From assembly GCF_030849505.1 (NCBI RefSeq), contig NZ_JAUJFI010000017.1, positions 1 through 52,027 on the forward strand: 52,027 bases of DNA. Reading direction: 5' to 3'. The position numbers and the translations under genes are program-made. How positions within the stretch are numbered: the stretch's first letter is position 1; each line of letters starts with the position of its first letter. Under the pieces are notes generated by a model. It was not told the origin of the DNA. It saw only the letters and a list, made by a program, of their open reading frames with translations, and searched no databases. Source of the stretch: Azospirillum isscasi. GTDB lineage: Bacteria; Pseudomonadota; Alphaproteobacteria; Azospirillales; Azospirillaceae. Below are positions 1 to 9,000 of this stretch, in pieces.

Positions 1-1
1 T

Positions 2-319
2 GTGCGTCAGGTCGCCGGCCCGCCCGATGCCGCGCAGCACGTCCTGCAGCTCGTCCGGCTTCTTGGCGGCCCGCCCGCGGAATTCGTTCCCGCCACCGAC
101 CGGGACGCGCCGAAGGCCACGGCGGCCAGGACCGGCCGGGCTCCGTCGCGGACGGTGGAGACCCTGGTCGCCGAGGCGATGCTGCCGCCCAACGCGGTCG
201 GCAAGGGCGAGCGGGTCGTCATCCGCTTCGTGTCCCAGCGCAGCGGCGGCTGCGGCAGCCTGGAGGGCCGGGACCGCGTCTGCGTCGCTCTGGCCGGAGG
301 AACCGGCGCCGGCCTGTAA
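2..319 (+). CDS. C-terminal part of an unrecognised protein (5' end outside the window)
   Basis: This frame is open from the window edge to a TAA at 317-319. Its third codon positions are almost all G or C, which is how real genes look in this window, so I take it as the 3' end of a gene starting upstream. The visible ~105 residues have no motif I know. The first half is rich in Ala, Pro and Thr; the last ~50 residues contain two cysteines and a Gly-rich end (GGTGAGL). A GTG at position 2 could serve as a start, but nothing before it can be checked. A terminator-like hairpin follows 46 bp after the stop. Function unknown. Confidence 0.5.
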   Translation: MRQVAGPPDAAQHVLQLVRLLGGPPAEFVPATDRDAPKATAARTGRAPSRTVETLVAEAMLPPNAVGKGERVVIRFVSQRSGGCGSLEGRDRVCVALAGGTGAGL

Positions 320-364
320 CGGCGTCGTTTCGTCCCCCGTTCCACAGCACCTGTTGCAACCGAG

Positions 365-404
365 GATGGCGCCCACCGGACGGTCGGGCGCCATCTTCGG
401 TTTT
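365..404 (+). terminator. Intrinsic terminator after the first gene
   Basis: A perfect 10-bp inverted repeat (GATGGCGCCC at 365-374, GGGCGCCATC at 386-395) with an 11-nt loop is followed by TTCGGTTTT on the plus strand. It lies 46 bp after the stop at 319 and about 130 bp before the chemoreceptor gene, in the right place to end the upstream transcript. Confidence 0.75.
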
Positions 405-533
405 CCACAATAGCCTCATCTCCGCATCCCCGATCATATAGGTACTCAAACAAAAAAAGCCCCGGTCGGGCCGCCCCGCGGTCTGTCCGGAAAAACGACG
501 ATTCCGGGGGAACGCTGCGGATGAGGTGTGGAG

Positions 534-2537
534 ATGGTGTCCGGTACGGGTGAACGGGCAAAACGCTCGACCTTTCAGGTCGTGGTGGTGGATTGCCTGA
601 TTGCGGGAACGGTGGTGGCCGCCCTGGCGGTGTTCGGCGGCATGACGGCCATGGAGGCGGCGCGCATCGCCAACGGCAACGCCGAGTTGGCGCAGCGGGT
701 GGCCGAGAACCAGCGCGTCGCGCTGGAGGCGGAACGGCTCGCCAAGCTGGGCGAGGCGGTGATCGCCGGCACCGACGAGGCCGCCCGCGCGGAAGCGCTG
801 TCCGGTCTGGACGCCCACGCCGCCCGCATGTCCGCGAACGCCGCGCCGGAGATCGCCGGGACCGTCGCCAAGGCCGTCGCGGCCAGCCGCGAGGCCGCGG
901 CCATCGGCGCCAGGGTGGAGGCGCTGGACAAGAAATTCGGCTTCAACATCGGCCGTGCCGAGAGCTTGTCCGGCGACGTCGCCCGCGGCCTGTCCGCGGC
1001 GATGCGCGCGGCGGCGCAGCCGGCGGACGAGCAGGGGCTCGCCGCGCTCTTCTCGACCATCCGCGACGCCAGGTTCCTGCTGACCCGCCTGCCGTCCCAG
1101 CTCTACCCGCCCGCGGTCGGCAACGACCTGCGCCAGTTCCGGGAGCATATGGCCAAGGCGATGGAACTGCGCCGGCACCTGCCGGGCGCCGACGAGTTCG
1201 AGAGCGTCGCCGACGACATCGCGTCCTTCGCGGCGCTCGACGAGACCTTCGCGCAGCGCACCGACGTGCTGCGCCTGACCACCGACGCCCACGCCCGCAA
1301 CCAGGAGGTCCGGGCGCTGGTCGATGGGCTGGTGCAGCGGATGAACGCCGCCTCCGAAGAGGTAACCGCGCGCAGCCAGGACGGGGCGGCGGCGCTGACG
1401 GCGGTGCTCGACCGGCTGACGCTGATCGCGCTGGGCGCCTTCGCGCTGATCGGGTTGATCGGCGGGCTGAACATGCTGCTGGGGTACCGTTTCATCATGC
1501 AGCCGGTCCGCGACGCCAGCCGGGCGCTCCAGGCGCTGACCCACGGCGAGAGCGCCGTGGCCCTGCGGCCCTCGCCGCTGCGCGAGATCGCCGACATCCA
1601 CGGCGCGGTCCACGCTTTCCGCGAAGCCCTGGACGCCCGCCAGCGCGCCGAGGAGACCCGCCGCGACCAGGAGCGGCGGGCCGAGGAGGAACGCCGCGCC
1701 CTGATGAACGAACTGGCGGACGGGCTGGAGCGCACCGTCCAGGCGGTGGCCGGGTCGCTGTCCGTCGCGGCGGGGGAGGTCACCGATTCCGCCCGCGCCG
1801 TGGCCGGCATGGCGTCGGACACCGCGCAGCGCACCCGCGCCGCCGCGGACGCCGCCGGCAACGCCACCAGCAACGTCGGCGCCGTGGCCTCGGCCAGCGA
1901 GCAGCTTTCCGCTTCCATCGACGGGATCGGGCGGCAGATCGCCCACTCCCGCGACGTGGCGGAGGACGCCGTGACCGAATCCCGGCGCGCCGACGGGCTG
2001 ACCAAGGGCCTGTCCGAGTCCGCTCAGAAGATCGGCGAGGTGGTCGCCATCATCACCGCCATCGCCCAGCAGACCAACCTCCTTGCCCTGAACGCCAGCA
2101 TCGAGGCGGCGCGGGCCGGCGACGCCGGCAAGGGCTTCGCCGTCGTCGCCAACGAGGTGAAGGCGCTCGCCTCCCAAACGGCGTCCTCGACGGAGGAGAT
2201 CGCCACGCTGGTGCAAGGCATCCAGCAATCCACGACGGGGGTGGTGGAGGCCATCGCCCGCATCGGCTCCACCATCGCCGTCATCGGCGAGAGCGTGACC
2301 GGCATCGCCGCCGCGGTGGAGCAGCAGCGGCAGGCCACCTCCGAAATCACCCACAACGTGCGCATGGTGGAGTGCATGAACACCGACGTGTCCTCCAACA
2401 TCGGCGACGTCAGCCGGGTGGCGGTGGACACCGGACGCTCCGCCGATGCGATGATGGGGGCCGCCGACCGCCTGTCGGAGGTGGCCGGCACGCTGAACGG
2501 CGCGGTCAACGACTTCCTGCGGCAGGTGCGGGCGTAG
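534..2537 (+). CDS. Methyl-accepting chemotaxis protein with HAMP domain
   Basis: A transmembrane chemoreceptor that would pass ligand or energy signals to CheW/CheA. Near residues 18-43 there is a first membrane segment, followed by a ~250-residue largely helical sensor region without a recognised ligand domain, a second membrane segment near 295-320, a HAMP linker, and a cytoplasmic signalling coiled coil. The conserved hairpin tip is unmistakable ([18 protein letters not shown], then [15 protein letters not shown]). I chose ATG 534, 7 nt after GAGG; an in-frame GTG at 528 is also possible. Length is 667 residues, normal for the family. It stands alone, with no che genes nearby, so it probably feeds a chemotaxis cluster elsewhere. 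The ligand cannot be read from the sequence. Confidence 0.93.
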   Translation: MVSGTGERAKRSTFQVVVVDCLIAGTVVAALAVFGGMTAMEAARIANGNAELAQRVAENQRVALEAERLAKLGEAVIAGTDEAARAEALSGLDAHAARMSANAAPEIAGTVAKAVAASREAAAIGARVEALDKKFGFNIGRAESLSGDVARGLSAAMRAAAQPADEQGLAALFSTIRDARFLLTRLPSQLYPPAVGNDLRQFREHMAKAMELRRHLPGADEFESVADDIASFAALDETFAQRTDVLRLTTDAHARNQEVRALVDGLVQRMNAASEEVTARSQDGAAALTAVLDRLTLIALGAFALIGLIGGLNMLLGYRFIMQPVRDASRALQALTHGESAVALRPSPLREIADIHGAVHAFREALDARQRAEETRRDQERRAEEERRALMNELADGLERTVQAVAGSLSVAAGEVTDSARAVAGMASDTAQRTRAAADAAGNATSNVGAVASASEQLSASIDGIGRQIAHSRDVAEDAVTESRRADGLTKGLSESAQKIGEVVAIITAIAQQTNLLALNASIEAARAGDAGKGFAVVANEVKALASQTASSTEEIATLVQGIQQSTTGVVEAIARIGSTIAVIGESVTGIAAAVEQQRQATSEITHNVRMVECMNTDVSSNIGDVSRVAVDTGRSADAMMGAADRLSEVAGTLNGAVNDFLRQVRA

Positions 2538-2619
2538 CCGGTTCCGCGCATTGTCCGTTTCCGCAACGGCGGGCGGCGTGCTAACAGGCTAACATCCAAG
2601 CCTGCTCTTTTCCGGACCC

Positions 2620-3609
2620 ATGGAACTTCCCCCTTCGCTCCGCCACGCGGTGGACCGCGCGCTGGACGGCATCGCCCTGTCCGACCTGAAGCGCGCGGCG
2701 GACCGCCTGTCCCAACGCTACCGGGCGGAGGTGCGGGACGGGCGCTTTCACCTGTCGGACGATCTGGCGGCGCGGGCCTACCTCGCCACCCGTTTGCCCG
2801 CGACCTTCGCCGCCGTCCGCTCCGGCATGGAGGCGGTGGCGGAGGCGCTCCCCGGCTTCGCGCCGGTCACCGCTCTGGACGTGGGGGCTGGGCCGGGAAC
2901 GGCGCTGTGGGCGGCCTCCGACTGCTGGGCCAGCCTGGACGACGCCCTGCTGATCGAGGGCAGCCCGGCCATCCGCGCCGTCGGCGAAACGCTGTCGCGC
3001 GGGGCCGCCCCCGCAAGGATCGAATGGCGGGCCGGCGACGCCGCCGGCGATCTGCCCGGTTTGGCGCCGCGCGATCTGGTGACGCTGGCCTATGTGCTGG
3101 ACGAGCTGGCGGAACCGGCGCGCGACCGGCTGGTGGACCGGCTCTGGAACCTCACCGCCGGGACGCTGCTGATCGTGGAGCCCGGCACCCCCGCCGGCTG
3201 GGCGCGGATCGTCCGGGCGCGGGACCGGCTGATCGCCGCGGGCGCCCATCTGGTGGCGCCCTGCGTCCATGGCGCGGCCTGCCCGCTGGCCGCGCCGGAC
3301 TGGTGCCATTTCTCCCGCCGGGTCGCCCGCTCCCGCCTGCACCGTCAGGCCAAGGGGGCGGAGGTGCCGTGGGAGGACGAGAAGTTCGTCTACATCGCCG
3401 CCTCCCGCCAGCCCGCCGCCCGTCCGGAGGCCCGCATCATCGCGCCGCCCTGGAACGCCGGGAACGGGCGCATCGGCTTCAAGCTGTGCGCCGGAGACGG
3501 CACGCGGACGGAGCGGATTCTGGGCAAGCGCGACGGCACCGCCTTCAAGGCCGCCCGCCGGCTGGGCTGGGGCGACGGGCTGACCCTTCCCGGCCCTTCG
3601 GACGCCTGA
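2620..3609 (+). CDS. Rsm22/METTL17-like ribosome-associated methyltransferase-fold protein
   Basis: A member of the Rsm22 family, whose mitochondrial relative METTL17 binds the small ribosomal subunit during assembly. A Rossmann SAM-binding motif (LDVGAGPGT) sits at residues 86-94. Four cysteines lie at 215, 221, 229 and 290, in CVHGAACPL, DWCHFSRR and GFKLC contexts, matching the pattern that holds a 4Fe-4S cluster in METTL17. The 329-residue length and the HFSRR...EDEKF segment also fit. The start has only a weak ribosome site. The gene converges on the topoisomerase IB gene with 6 bp between stops. The family call is good; whether it methylates anything is open, since METTL17 may act structurally. 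Confidence 0.8.
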   Translation: MELPPSLRHAVDRALDGIALSDLKRAADRLSQRYRAEVRDGRFHLSDDLAARAYLATRLPATFAAVRSGMEAVAEALPGFAPVTALDVGAGPGTALWAASDCWASLDDALLIEGSPAIRAVGETLSRGAAPARIEWRAGDAAGDLPGLAPRDLVTLAYVLDELAEPARDRLVDRLWNLTAGTLLIVEPGTPAGWARIVRARDRLIAAGAHLVAPCVHGAACPLAAPDWCHFSRRVARSRLHRQAKGAEVPWEDEKFVYIAASRQPAARPEARIIAPPWNAGNGRIGFKLCAGDGTRTERILGKRDGTAFKAARRLGWGDGLTLPGPSDA

Positions 3610-3615
3610 CCGCCT

Positions 3616-4734
3616 TCAGGCCGCGCGCCGCCGCCGGCCCTCGCCGGTACGGGACCGGCGCTCGCGCTCCAGCCGTTCGCGCAGGAAGGCGAGCACGGCG
3701 GCCTCCTCCGCCTCCAGTCCGGGAAGCTCCTCGCGCAATTCCGCCTCGACCTCGCGGGTCAGGGACTCCAGCAGGCTGCCCTCCAGATAGGCGTCCAGGA
3801 TCTCGGGATGGACGTAGCTCTTGCGGCAGACGCTGGCGGTGTTGCCGAGGCGGGCGGCGACCTGCTCGATGGCGCGGGTGACGTTGCGCTTGGCCTTGGC
3901 GGCGCTGTCGAAGCTCTCGAACTCGCGCAGCGCCATGGCGGCCAGGACGGTGCCGGCCCAGGTGCGGAAATCCTTCGCCGTGAAGTCCTGCCCGGTGACG
4001 GCGCGCAGATAGTCGTTCACGTCACCGGAACTCACGGCGTGGCGCTGGCCGTCGCGGTCCATGTACTGGAACAGCTCGTCCCCCGGCACGTCGCGGCAGG
4101 CGCCGACGACGCGGGCGAGACGCCGGTCCTTCAGCGCGACGTTCCAGGTCTTTCCGGACTTGCCGGTGAAGGTGAAACGGATCTCCGCCCCCTCGACGTC
4201 CGCATGGTCGTCGCGCAGGGTGGTCAGGCCGTAGCTGCGGTTCTCCCGCGCGTAGCTTTCGTTGCCGACGCGGATCAGCGTGGTTTCCAGCAGCCGCACC
4301 ACGGCGGCCAGCACCTTTTCCCGGGGCAGGCCGCGGCGGGCCAGATCGGCGTCCACTTGGCGGCGGATGGCGGGCAGGGCGCGGCAGAAGTCCAGCATGC
4401 GCCCGAACTTTGTGCCCTCGCGCATCTCGGTCCAGCGGGGGTGGTAGCGGTACTGCTTGCGCCCGCGCGTGTCGCGGCCCGTCGCCTGGAGATGGCCGTC
4501 CGGGTCCGGGCAGATCCAGACGCCCCGGTAGGCCGGTGGGATCGCCAGCTTGCGGATGCGCTCCAGCGTGTCGTTCTCGGTCACCCGCGCGCCGCCGGGC
4601 CACCGGTAGACGAAGCCCTTGCCGGCGCGGCGGCGGCGGATTCCCGGCGCGTCGTCGCAGACATAGGTCAGGCCGGCGCAGGCCGCGGCTTCCTCCGCGT
4701 CGGCACCGGGATCGGTGCCCGTCAGCCCATCCAT
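3616..4734 (-). CDS. DNA topoisomerase IB (poxvirus/bacterial type)
   Basis: Relaxes supercoiled DNA by nicking one strand and forming a 3'-phosphotyrosyl bond. The catalytic set is present: Arg156 in LIRVGNESYA, Lys193-195 in TGKSGK, Arg257 in KDFRTWAGT, and the nucleophile Tyr307 in VCRKSYVHPEIL (numbered from ATG 4734). The N-terminal beta domain (RIRKLAIPPAYRGVWICPDP and TKFGRMLDFC segments) is typical of bacterial TopIB. I prefer ATG 4734 because the 16 residues before it, from an upstream ATG at 4782, look like spurious extension. The C-terminus is a basic Arg-rich tail. The protein is 372 residues, slightly longer than the usual ~340. It is divergent from the small gene at 4862. Confidence 0.92.
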   Translation of the reverse strand: MDGLTGTDPGADAEEAAACAGLTYVCDDAPGIRRRRAGKGFVYRWPGGARVTENDTLERIRKLAIPPAYRGVWICPDPDGHLQATGRDTRGRKQYRYHPRWTEMREGTKFGRMLDFCRALPAIRRQVDADLARRGLPREKVLAAVVRLLETTLIRVGNESYARENRSYGLTTLRDDHADVEGAEIRFTFTGKSGKTWNVALKDRRLARVVGACRDVPGDELFQYMDRDGQRHAVSSGDVNDYLRAVTGQDFTAKDFRTWAGTVLAAMALREFESFDSAAKAKRNVTRAIEQVAARLGNTASVCRKSYVHPEILDAYLEGSLLESLTREVEAELREELPGLEAEEAAVLAFLRERLERERRSRTGEGRRRRAA

Positions 4735-4861
4735 CGCGGCCCATCCATGGCGAATTCCCCATCGGTTGCCTGCGGAAAACATCGGCGCGGTGTTTTGGTT
4801 GCATGGTTGCAGCGGGCGCGCCGTTCGGCGACCATGGCGCGGGCATCAAGGGGAATGGACG

Positions 4862-5134
4862 ATGGAAGAGACCAAGCTGACCGCCGCCCTGCCGAACCTG
4901 GACATCCAGATCCTGCATCGGGACGATCCGGAGCGCGGGGCCGAGACGATCGCCATCCAGATCACCGCCACGCCCTCCTTCGACGCGCTGCGCGGGACGA
5001 TGGGGCCGGCGCTTCTGGCTTCGGCCAACCCGATGCTCGCCCTCTGGGCGGCGCCGATGCGGCTGTGGAGCGACGCGATGCGGCAGGTCTGGGCGCCCTG
5101 GCTGCGCCTGACGCCGCCGCGGCGGGAGCCGTGA
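4862..5134 (+). CDS. Small protein of unknown function (90 aa)
   Basis: I do not recognise this protein. ATG 4862 is preceded by AAGGGG at 4848-4853 with good spacing, and codon third positions are GC-rich. The N-terminal half is mildly acidic and beta-like (LDIQILHRDDPERGAETIAIQI). The C-terminal half is a hydrophobic, Trp- and Met-rich amphipathic stretch (ASANPMLALWAAPMRLWSDAMRQVW), which suggests membrane association or partner binding. It reads toward the alpha-glucosidase gene 74 bp downstream and may share a transcript with it. Confidence 0.6.
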   Translation: MEETKLTAALPNLDIQILHRDDPERGAETIAIQITATPSFDALRGTMGPALLASANPMLALWAAPMRLWSDAMRQVWAPWLRLTPPRREP

Positions 5135-5208
5135 CCAAAGATGGGCCGGTAACCGATCGTTAGGGGTATGGACGGACCCTTTCCACGAGTCTCGTGTGGA
5201 GGGTCCCC

Positions 5209-6834
5209 ATGTCCCAGGCGTCTTCCTGGCTGCGCGGCGCCGCGCTGTACCAGATCTATCCCCTCAGCTTCCTCGACCGGAACGGCGACGGCTGGGGCGA
5301 TCTGGACGGGGTGCTGGAGGGCATCGGCCATGTGGCGTCGCTCGGCGTGCAGGGGGTGTGGATCAGCCCCTTCTACCCGTCGCCGCAGAAGGATTTCGGC
5401 TACGACATCACCGACCACCGGGCGGTCGATCCGCGCATGGGCCGGCTGGAGACGGTGGACCGCATCGTCGAGGCGGCGCACGGCCACGGGCTGAAGGTCA
5501 TCCTCGATCTGGTCTGCGGCCACACCTCGGACGCGCATCCCTGGTTCACCGCCAGCCGCCGGTCGCGCGGCGGGGCGTTCGCGGACTGGTATGTCTGGGC
5601 CGACCCGCGCCCGGACGGAACGCCGCCCAACAACTGGCTGTCGGTGTTCGGCGGCCCCGCCTGGACCTGGGAGCCGCGGCGGCGCCAGTATTACCTGCAC
5701 CATTTCCTGCCCGGCCAGCCCGCTCTGAACCTGCACGAGGAGGCGGTGCTTCAGGCGCTGTGCGATACCGCCGCCTTCTGGCTGGAGCGCGGGGTGGACG
5801 GCTTCCGCATCGACGCGGTGGATTTCTTCGCCCACGACCCGCAGCTCCGCTCCAACCCCGCCGCGGCCTGGACCGCGGCGGAGCCGCCGGCCAAGCTGTT
5901 CGCCCTGCAACAGCATCTCCACGACATGATGCACCCCGCCGTCCACACCGTGCTGGCCCGGCTGCGCGCGGTGGTGGACCGTTATCCGGACCGGGTGCTG
6001 CTGGGCGAATTGTCGAGCCAGCCAGGAGCGGCGCGGCGCATCGCCGCTTATTGCGGGCCGCAGGGGCTGCACGCCGCCTACAGCCTGTCGCTGGCCAAGC
6101 AGCCCTTCACCGCGGCGAATTTCGCCGCGGCGCTGGCCGGCACGCCGCGGCCCGAGGCGATCTGCTGGAGCTTCTCCAACCACGACGTGGAGCGCGCGGC
6201 CAGCCGCTGGCTGCCGCCCGGCGCCGATCCGGAGCGCTTCAACGCCCTGCTGGCCGCCCTGTTCGCCGCGTTGCCGGGCACCGTCTGCCTCTACCAGGGG
6301 GAAGAACTGGCGCTGCCCAACGCGGTGCTGGAGCAGGAAGACCTGCGCGACCCCTTCGGCATCGCCTATTGGCCGGATTTCCAGGGGCGCGACGGCAGCC
6401 GCACGCCGATGCCCTGGCGGTCCGGCGCACCCAACGCCGGCTTTTCCGGCGCCGCCGAAACTTGGCTTCCGGTGGCGGAAACCCACCGCGCCCTGGCCGT
6501 GGACGAACAGGAACGGCGCCCCGGCAGCCCGCTGGCCCTCTGGCGGGAGGCGCTGCGCCTGCGCCGCCGCCATCCGGCGCTGACGCTGGGCGGGGTGGAG
6601 GCGGTGGAGGAGGCCGGCAGCGTCCTGGCCTTCGAGCGGGCGGCGGGCGGCGAAGATCTGCTGGCCGTTTTCAACCTTGCCGACCAGCCGGCGGAATACG
6701 CGCTGAAACGCAGGCCGCCGATGGCCGCGCTGGACCTGCCGCGCCCGCCGGGAGCACCGGTTCCGGAGGTCGCCGCGGACGGGCGGACGCTGGTCCTGCC
6801 GCCGCTTTCCGCCTTCCTGGGGCGGAAAAGCTGA
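5209..6834 (+). CDS. GH13 alpha-glucosidase / oligo-glucosidase
   Basis: A cytoplasmic glycoside hydrolase of family 13 that would cut alpha-glucosidic bonds of maltose-, sucrose- or isomaltose-type sugars. No signal peptide is visible. The four family regions are present: DLVCGHTSDAHPWF (98-111), the nucleophile Asp202 in GVDGFRIDAVDFF, the acid/base Glu267 in LLGELSS, and the NHD motif in SFSNHDVERA. QIYPLSF near the start and SPFYPSPQKDFGYD are typical of the oligo-1,6-/alpha-glucosidase branch. ATG 5209 follows GGAGGG. Length (541 residues) is normal. There are no sugar transporter or regulator genes beside it, so the substrate cannot be narrowed further. Confidence 0.92.
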   Translation: MSQASSWLRGAALYQIYPLSFLDRNGDGWGDLDGVLEGIGHVASLGVQGVWISPFYPSPQKDFGYDITDHRAVDPRMGRLETVDRIVEAAHGHGLKVILDLVCGHTSDAHPWFTASRRSRGGAFADWYVWADPRPDGTPPNNWLSVFGGPAWTWEPRRRQYYLHHFLPGQPALNLHEEAVLQALCDTAAFWLERGVDGFRIDAVDFFAHDPQLRSNPAAAWTAAEPPAKLFALQQHLHDMMHPAVHTVLARLRAVVDRYPDRVLLGELSSQPGAARRIAAYCGPQGLHAAYSLSLAKQPFTAANFAAALAGTPRPEAICWSFSNHDVERAASRWLPPGADPERFNALLAALFAALPGTVCLYQGEELALPNAVLEQEDLRDPFGIAYWPDFQGRDGSRTPMPWRSGAPNAGFSGAAETWLPVAETHRALAVDEQERRPGSPLALWREALRLRRRHPALTLGGVEAVEEAGSVLAFERAAGGEDLLAVFNLADQPAEYALKRRPPMAALDLPRPPGAPVPEVAADGRTLVLPPLSAFLGRKS

Positions 6835-7002
6835 GGCGCGAGGGTAATCCGGCGGGACCAGCGAAGACCTGTCATGCGCATTTGTGCGATGAACCGGAAC
6901 GAAAACGCTGCTTTGTTACGCCGGTGAAAATTCCCTCGCAACAAGTGGTCGCACGGGCTGCTTGAATCGAAAAGGGAAGGCGGAGTCCACGGGAGAAGAA
7001 TC

Positions 7003-8109
7003 GTGAAAAGACGTGCGTTTCTGAAGTCGGCGGGTGCAGGCACTGTGGCCGCGGGTGCGGGGCTGGCGGTGTCCGGCGTGGCCGCGCCGGCCATTGCGCA
7101 GTCGCAGCCGGAAATCCAGTGGCGTCTGGCGTCGAGCTTCCCGAAGAGCACCGACATCCTGTTCGGCGCTTCGGAGCTGATCGCCCGCCGCGTCGCCGAG
7201 AGCACGGACGGCAAGTTCCAGATCCGCGCCTTTCCGGGCGGTGAACTGGTGCCCGGCCTCCAGGTGCTCGACGCCGTGCAGAACGGTTCGGTCCAGTGCG
7301 GCCACACCTGCGGCTACTACTATGTCGGCAAGGACCCGACCTTCGCCTTCGACACGGCCATTCCGTTCGGCCCGAACGCGCGCCAGACCAACGCCTGGTT
7401 CCAGGCCGGCGGCCTGGACCTGATGCGCGCCTTTATGAAGAACCACAACGTCATCCAGTTCCCGGCGGGCAACACCGGCGCCCAGATGGGCGGCTGGTAC
7501 CGCAAGGAAATCAAGACCGCCGCGGATTTCCAGGGCCTGAAGATCCGCATCGCCGGCATCACCGGCCAGATCATGGCGAAGATGGGCGCCACCCCGACCC
7601 AGATCGCCGGCGCGGACGTCTATCCGGCGCTGGAAAAGGGCACCATCGACGCGACCGAGTTCGTCGGCCCCTACGACGACGAGCGGCTGGGCTTCCATCA
7701 GGTCGCCAAGTACTACTATTACCCGGGCTGGTGGGAAGGCGGGCCGAACGTCTCGCTCTACGTCAACCTGCAGGAGTGGGAGAAGCTTCCCAAGTCCTAT
7801 CAGTCGATCCTGACCGCCGCCTGCGCCGAGGCGAACACCTACATGACCGCCCGCTACGACGCGGAGAACGCCCGCGCGCTGAAGCGTCTGGTCGCCAAGG
7901 GCACCATCCTGCGCGCCTACCCGCGCGACCTGATGGAGCAGGCGCACAAGATCGCCTTCGATCTGTATGACGAGCTGGCGAAGACCAACCCGAACTTCAA
8001 GACCATCTACGAGAGCTGGAAGCCGTTCCTGGACGAGACCCAGCTCTGGTTCCGCGTCGCCGAACTGCCCTACGACAGCTTCGTGGCGTCCGCCGGCGCC
8101 AAGAAGTAA
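7003..8109 (+). CDS. TRAP transporter substrate-binding protein (DctP family)
   Basis: A periplasmic binding protein for a TRAP-type carboxylate transporter. The N-terminus is a Tat-like signal (KRRAFLKSAG, then a hydrophobic stretch ending near APAIAQ), suggesting export in folded form. The body shows DctP features: IQWRLASSFPKSTD, FPGGELVPGLQVLDAVQNG, and an Arg-containing ligand segment GLKIRIAG. The sequence most resembles the 2-oxo-acid-binding group. Translation starts at GTG 7003 after GGGAGAAG. The membrane partners (DctQ, DctM) are not next to it; a terminator follows 19 bp after the stop, so the gene is transcribed alone. Ligand assignment is inference. Confidence 0.9.
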   Translation: MKRRAFLKSAGAGTVAAGAGLAVSGVAAPAIAQSQPEIQWRLASSFPKSTDILFGASELIARRVAESTDGKFQIRAFPGGELVPGLQVLDAVQNGSVQCGHTCGYYYVGKDPTFAFDTAIPFGPNARQTNAWFQAGGLDLMRAFMKNHNVIQFPAGNTGAQMGGWYRKEIKTAADFQGLKIRIAGITGQIMAKMGATPTQIAGADVYPALEKGTIDATEFVGPYDDERLGFHQVAKYYYYPGWWEGGPNVSLYVNLQEWEKLPKSYQSILTAACAEANTYMTARYDAENARALKRLVAKGTILRAYPRDLMEQAHKIAFDLYDELAKTNPNFKTIYESWKPFLDETQLWFRVAELPYDSFVASAGAKK

Positions 8110-8128
8110 ACGGTTCCGCCTGAACAGG

Positions 8129-8169
8129 AATGGCCCCCATCCGGTCCGCGGGTGGGGGCCATTTCTTTT
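8129..8169. terminator. Bidirectional intrinsic terminator between converging genes
   Basis: An 11-bp perfect inverted repeat (AATGGCCCCCA at 8129-8139, TGGGGGCCATT at 8153-8163) is followed on the plus strand by TCTTTTT. It lies between the TRAP binding protein (stop 8109) and the convergent GST gene (stop at 8174) and can serve the plus strand strongly and the minus strand more weakly. Confidence 0.88.
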
Positions 8170-8173
8170 TGCG

Positions 8174-8794
8174 TCAGCCGACGTCCGTCTGCGGCATCAG
8201 CTCCATCTGGCGCTTGGCGCCGGGCTGGGCCAGCATGCGGGCGTGCCACGCCTGGACGTTGGGGTAGGCGGCGATGTCGATGTTCGACTCCTCCACGAGG
8301 TCGATCCAGGGGAAGGCGAAGATGTCGGCGATGGTGACCCGCTCGCCCTCGATGAAGGTCCGGCCCGCCAGATGGCGGTCGAACTGGGCGAGCCCGCTGG
8401 CCGCCGCGGCGTCGATCCAGGGCAGGGCGTTGGGATCGCCGTTGAACTTGCGCACCGCACGGGCGCGCTGAACCGGCAGCAGGACGTCGGCCAGCCAGGA
8501 CAGCCATTCGGCCAGCTTCACCTTTTCCTGCTCGTCCCGCCCGCCGAACCGGCCAGTCTTCTCGGCGAGGTAGGTCAGGATCACCCCCGATTCGGACACG
8601 CTGAGGCCGCCATGGACCAGAGTCGGCACCCGTCCGAACCGGTTGATGGCGAGGTAGTCCGCCGATTTCTGCTGGCCGCCGCGCAGGTCGACATGGCGGT
8701 AGGCGAAGGGAACGCCGGCCATGGACAGGAACAGGACGACGCGGGTGGCGGGCTGCGAATTGAGATTGCCGTAAACGGTGAATTCGGCGGACAC
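8174..8794 (-). CDS. Glutathione S-transferase family protein
   Basis: A soluble thioredoxin-fold plus helical-domain protein that would conjugate or reduce substrates with glutathione. The N-terminal domain runs to about residue 80 and has the cis-proline segment RVPTLVHGG and the ESGVILTYL motif that binds the glutathione gamma-glutamyl group. The C-terminal helical domain contains FIEGERVTIADIFAFPWI, the N-capping-box region. NSQPATRV occupies the place of the usual catalytic Ser/Cys. I start at GTG 8794, 10 nt after GGAGGG; upstream in-frame codons lack a better site. Length is 206 residues, normal. It is divergent from the peptide-binding protein gene at 9001. Substrate unknown. Confidence 0.88.
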   Translation of the reverse strand: MSAEFTVYGNLNSQPATRVVLFLSMAGVPFAYRHVDLRGGQQKSADYLAINRFGRVPTLVHGGLSVSESGVILTYLAEKTGRFGGRDEQEKVKLAEWLSWLADVLLPVQRARAVRKFNGDPNALPWIDAAAASGLAQFDRHLAGRTFIEGERVTIADIFAFPWIDLVEESNIDIAAYPNVQAWHARMLAQPGAKRQMELMPQTDVG

Positions 8795-9000
8795 GATGCG
8801 GTAACCCTCCTGGTTGGTCGCGCTTATCGGCGCGGATTGCCGAAAACCATGACCGCAAGCCCGTCGGCACACCAGAGCAAATCGCTGGGTCCGGACCCGC
8901 GGCGGGCGAAGAAAGGGGTTTCGTACCGCCGCCCCTCTCCCACATGTTATCAGACGGAAACCGGGGCCGGCGGCTCCGGAGGAAACGAGGGGGACAGGGC

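Noticed and set aside
219..2354. 711-residue open frame on the minus strand over the chemoreceptor gene
   Set aside because: It is antisense to a complete chemoreceptor with clear motifs. GC-rich codons leave long open frames on the other strand; the product is Gly/Arg/His-rich without domains.
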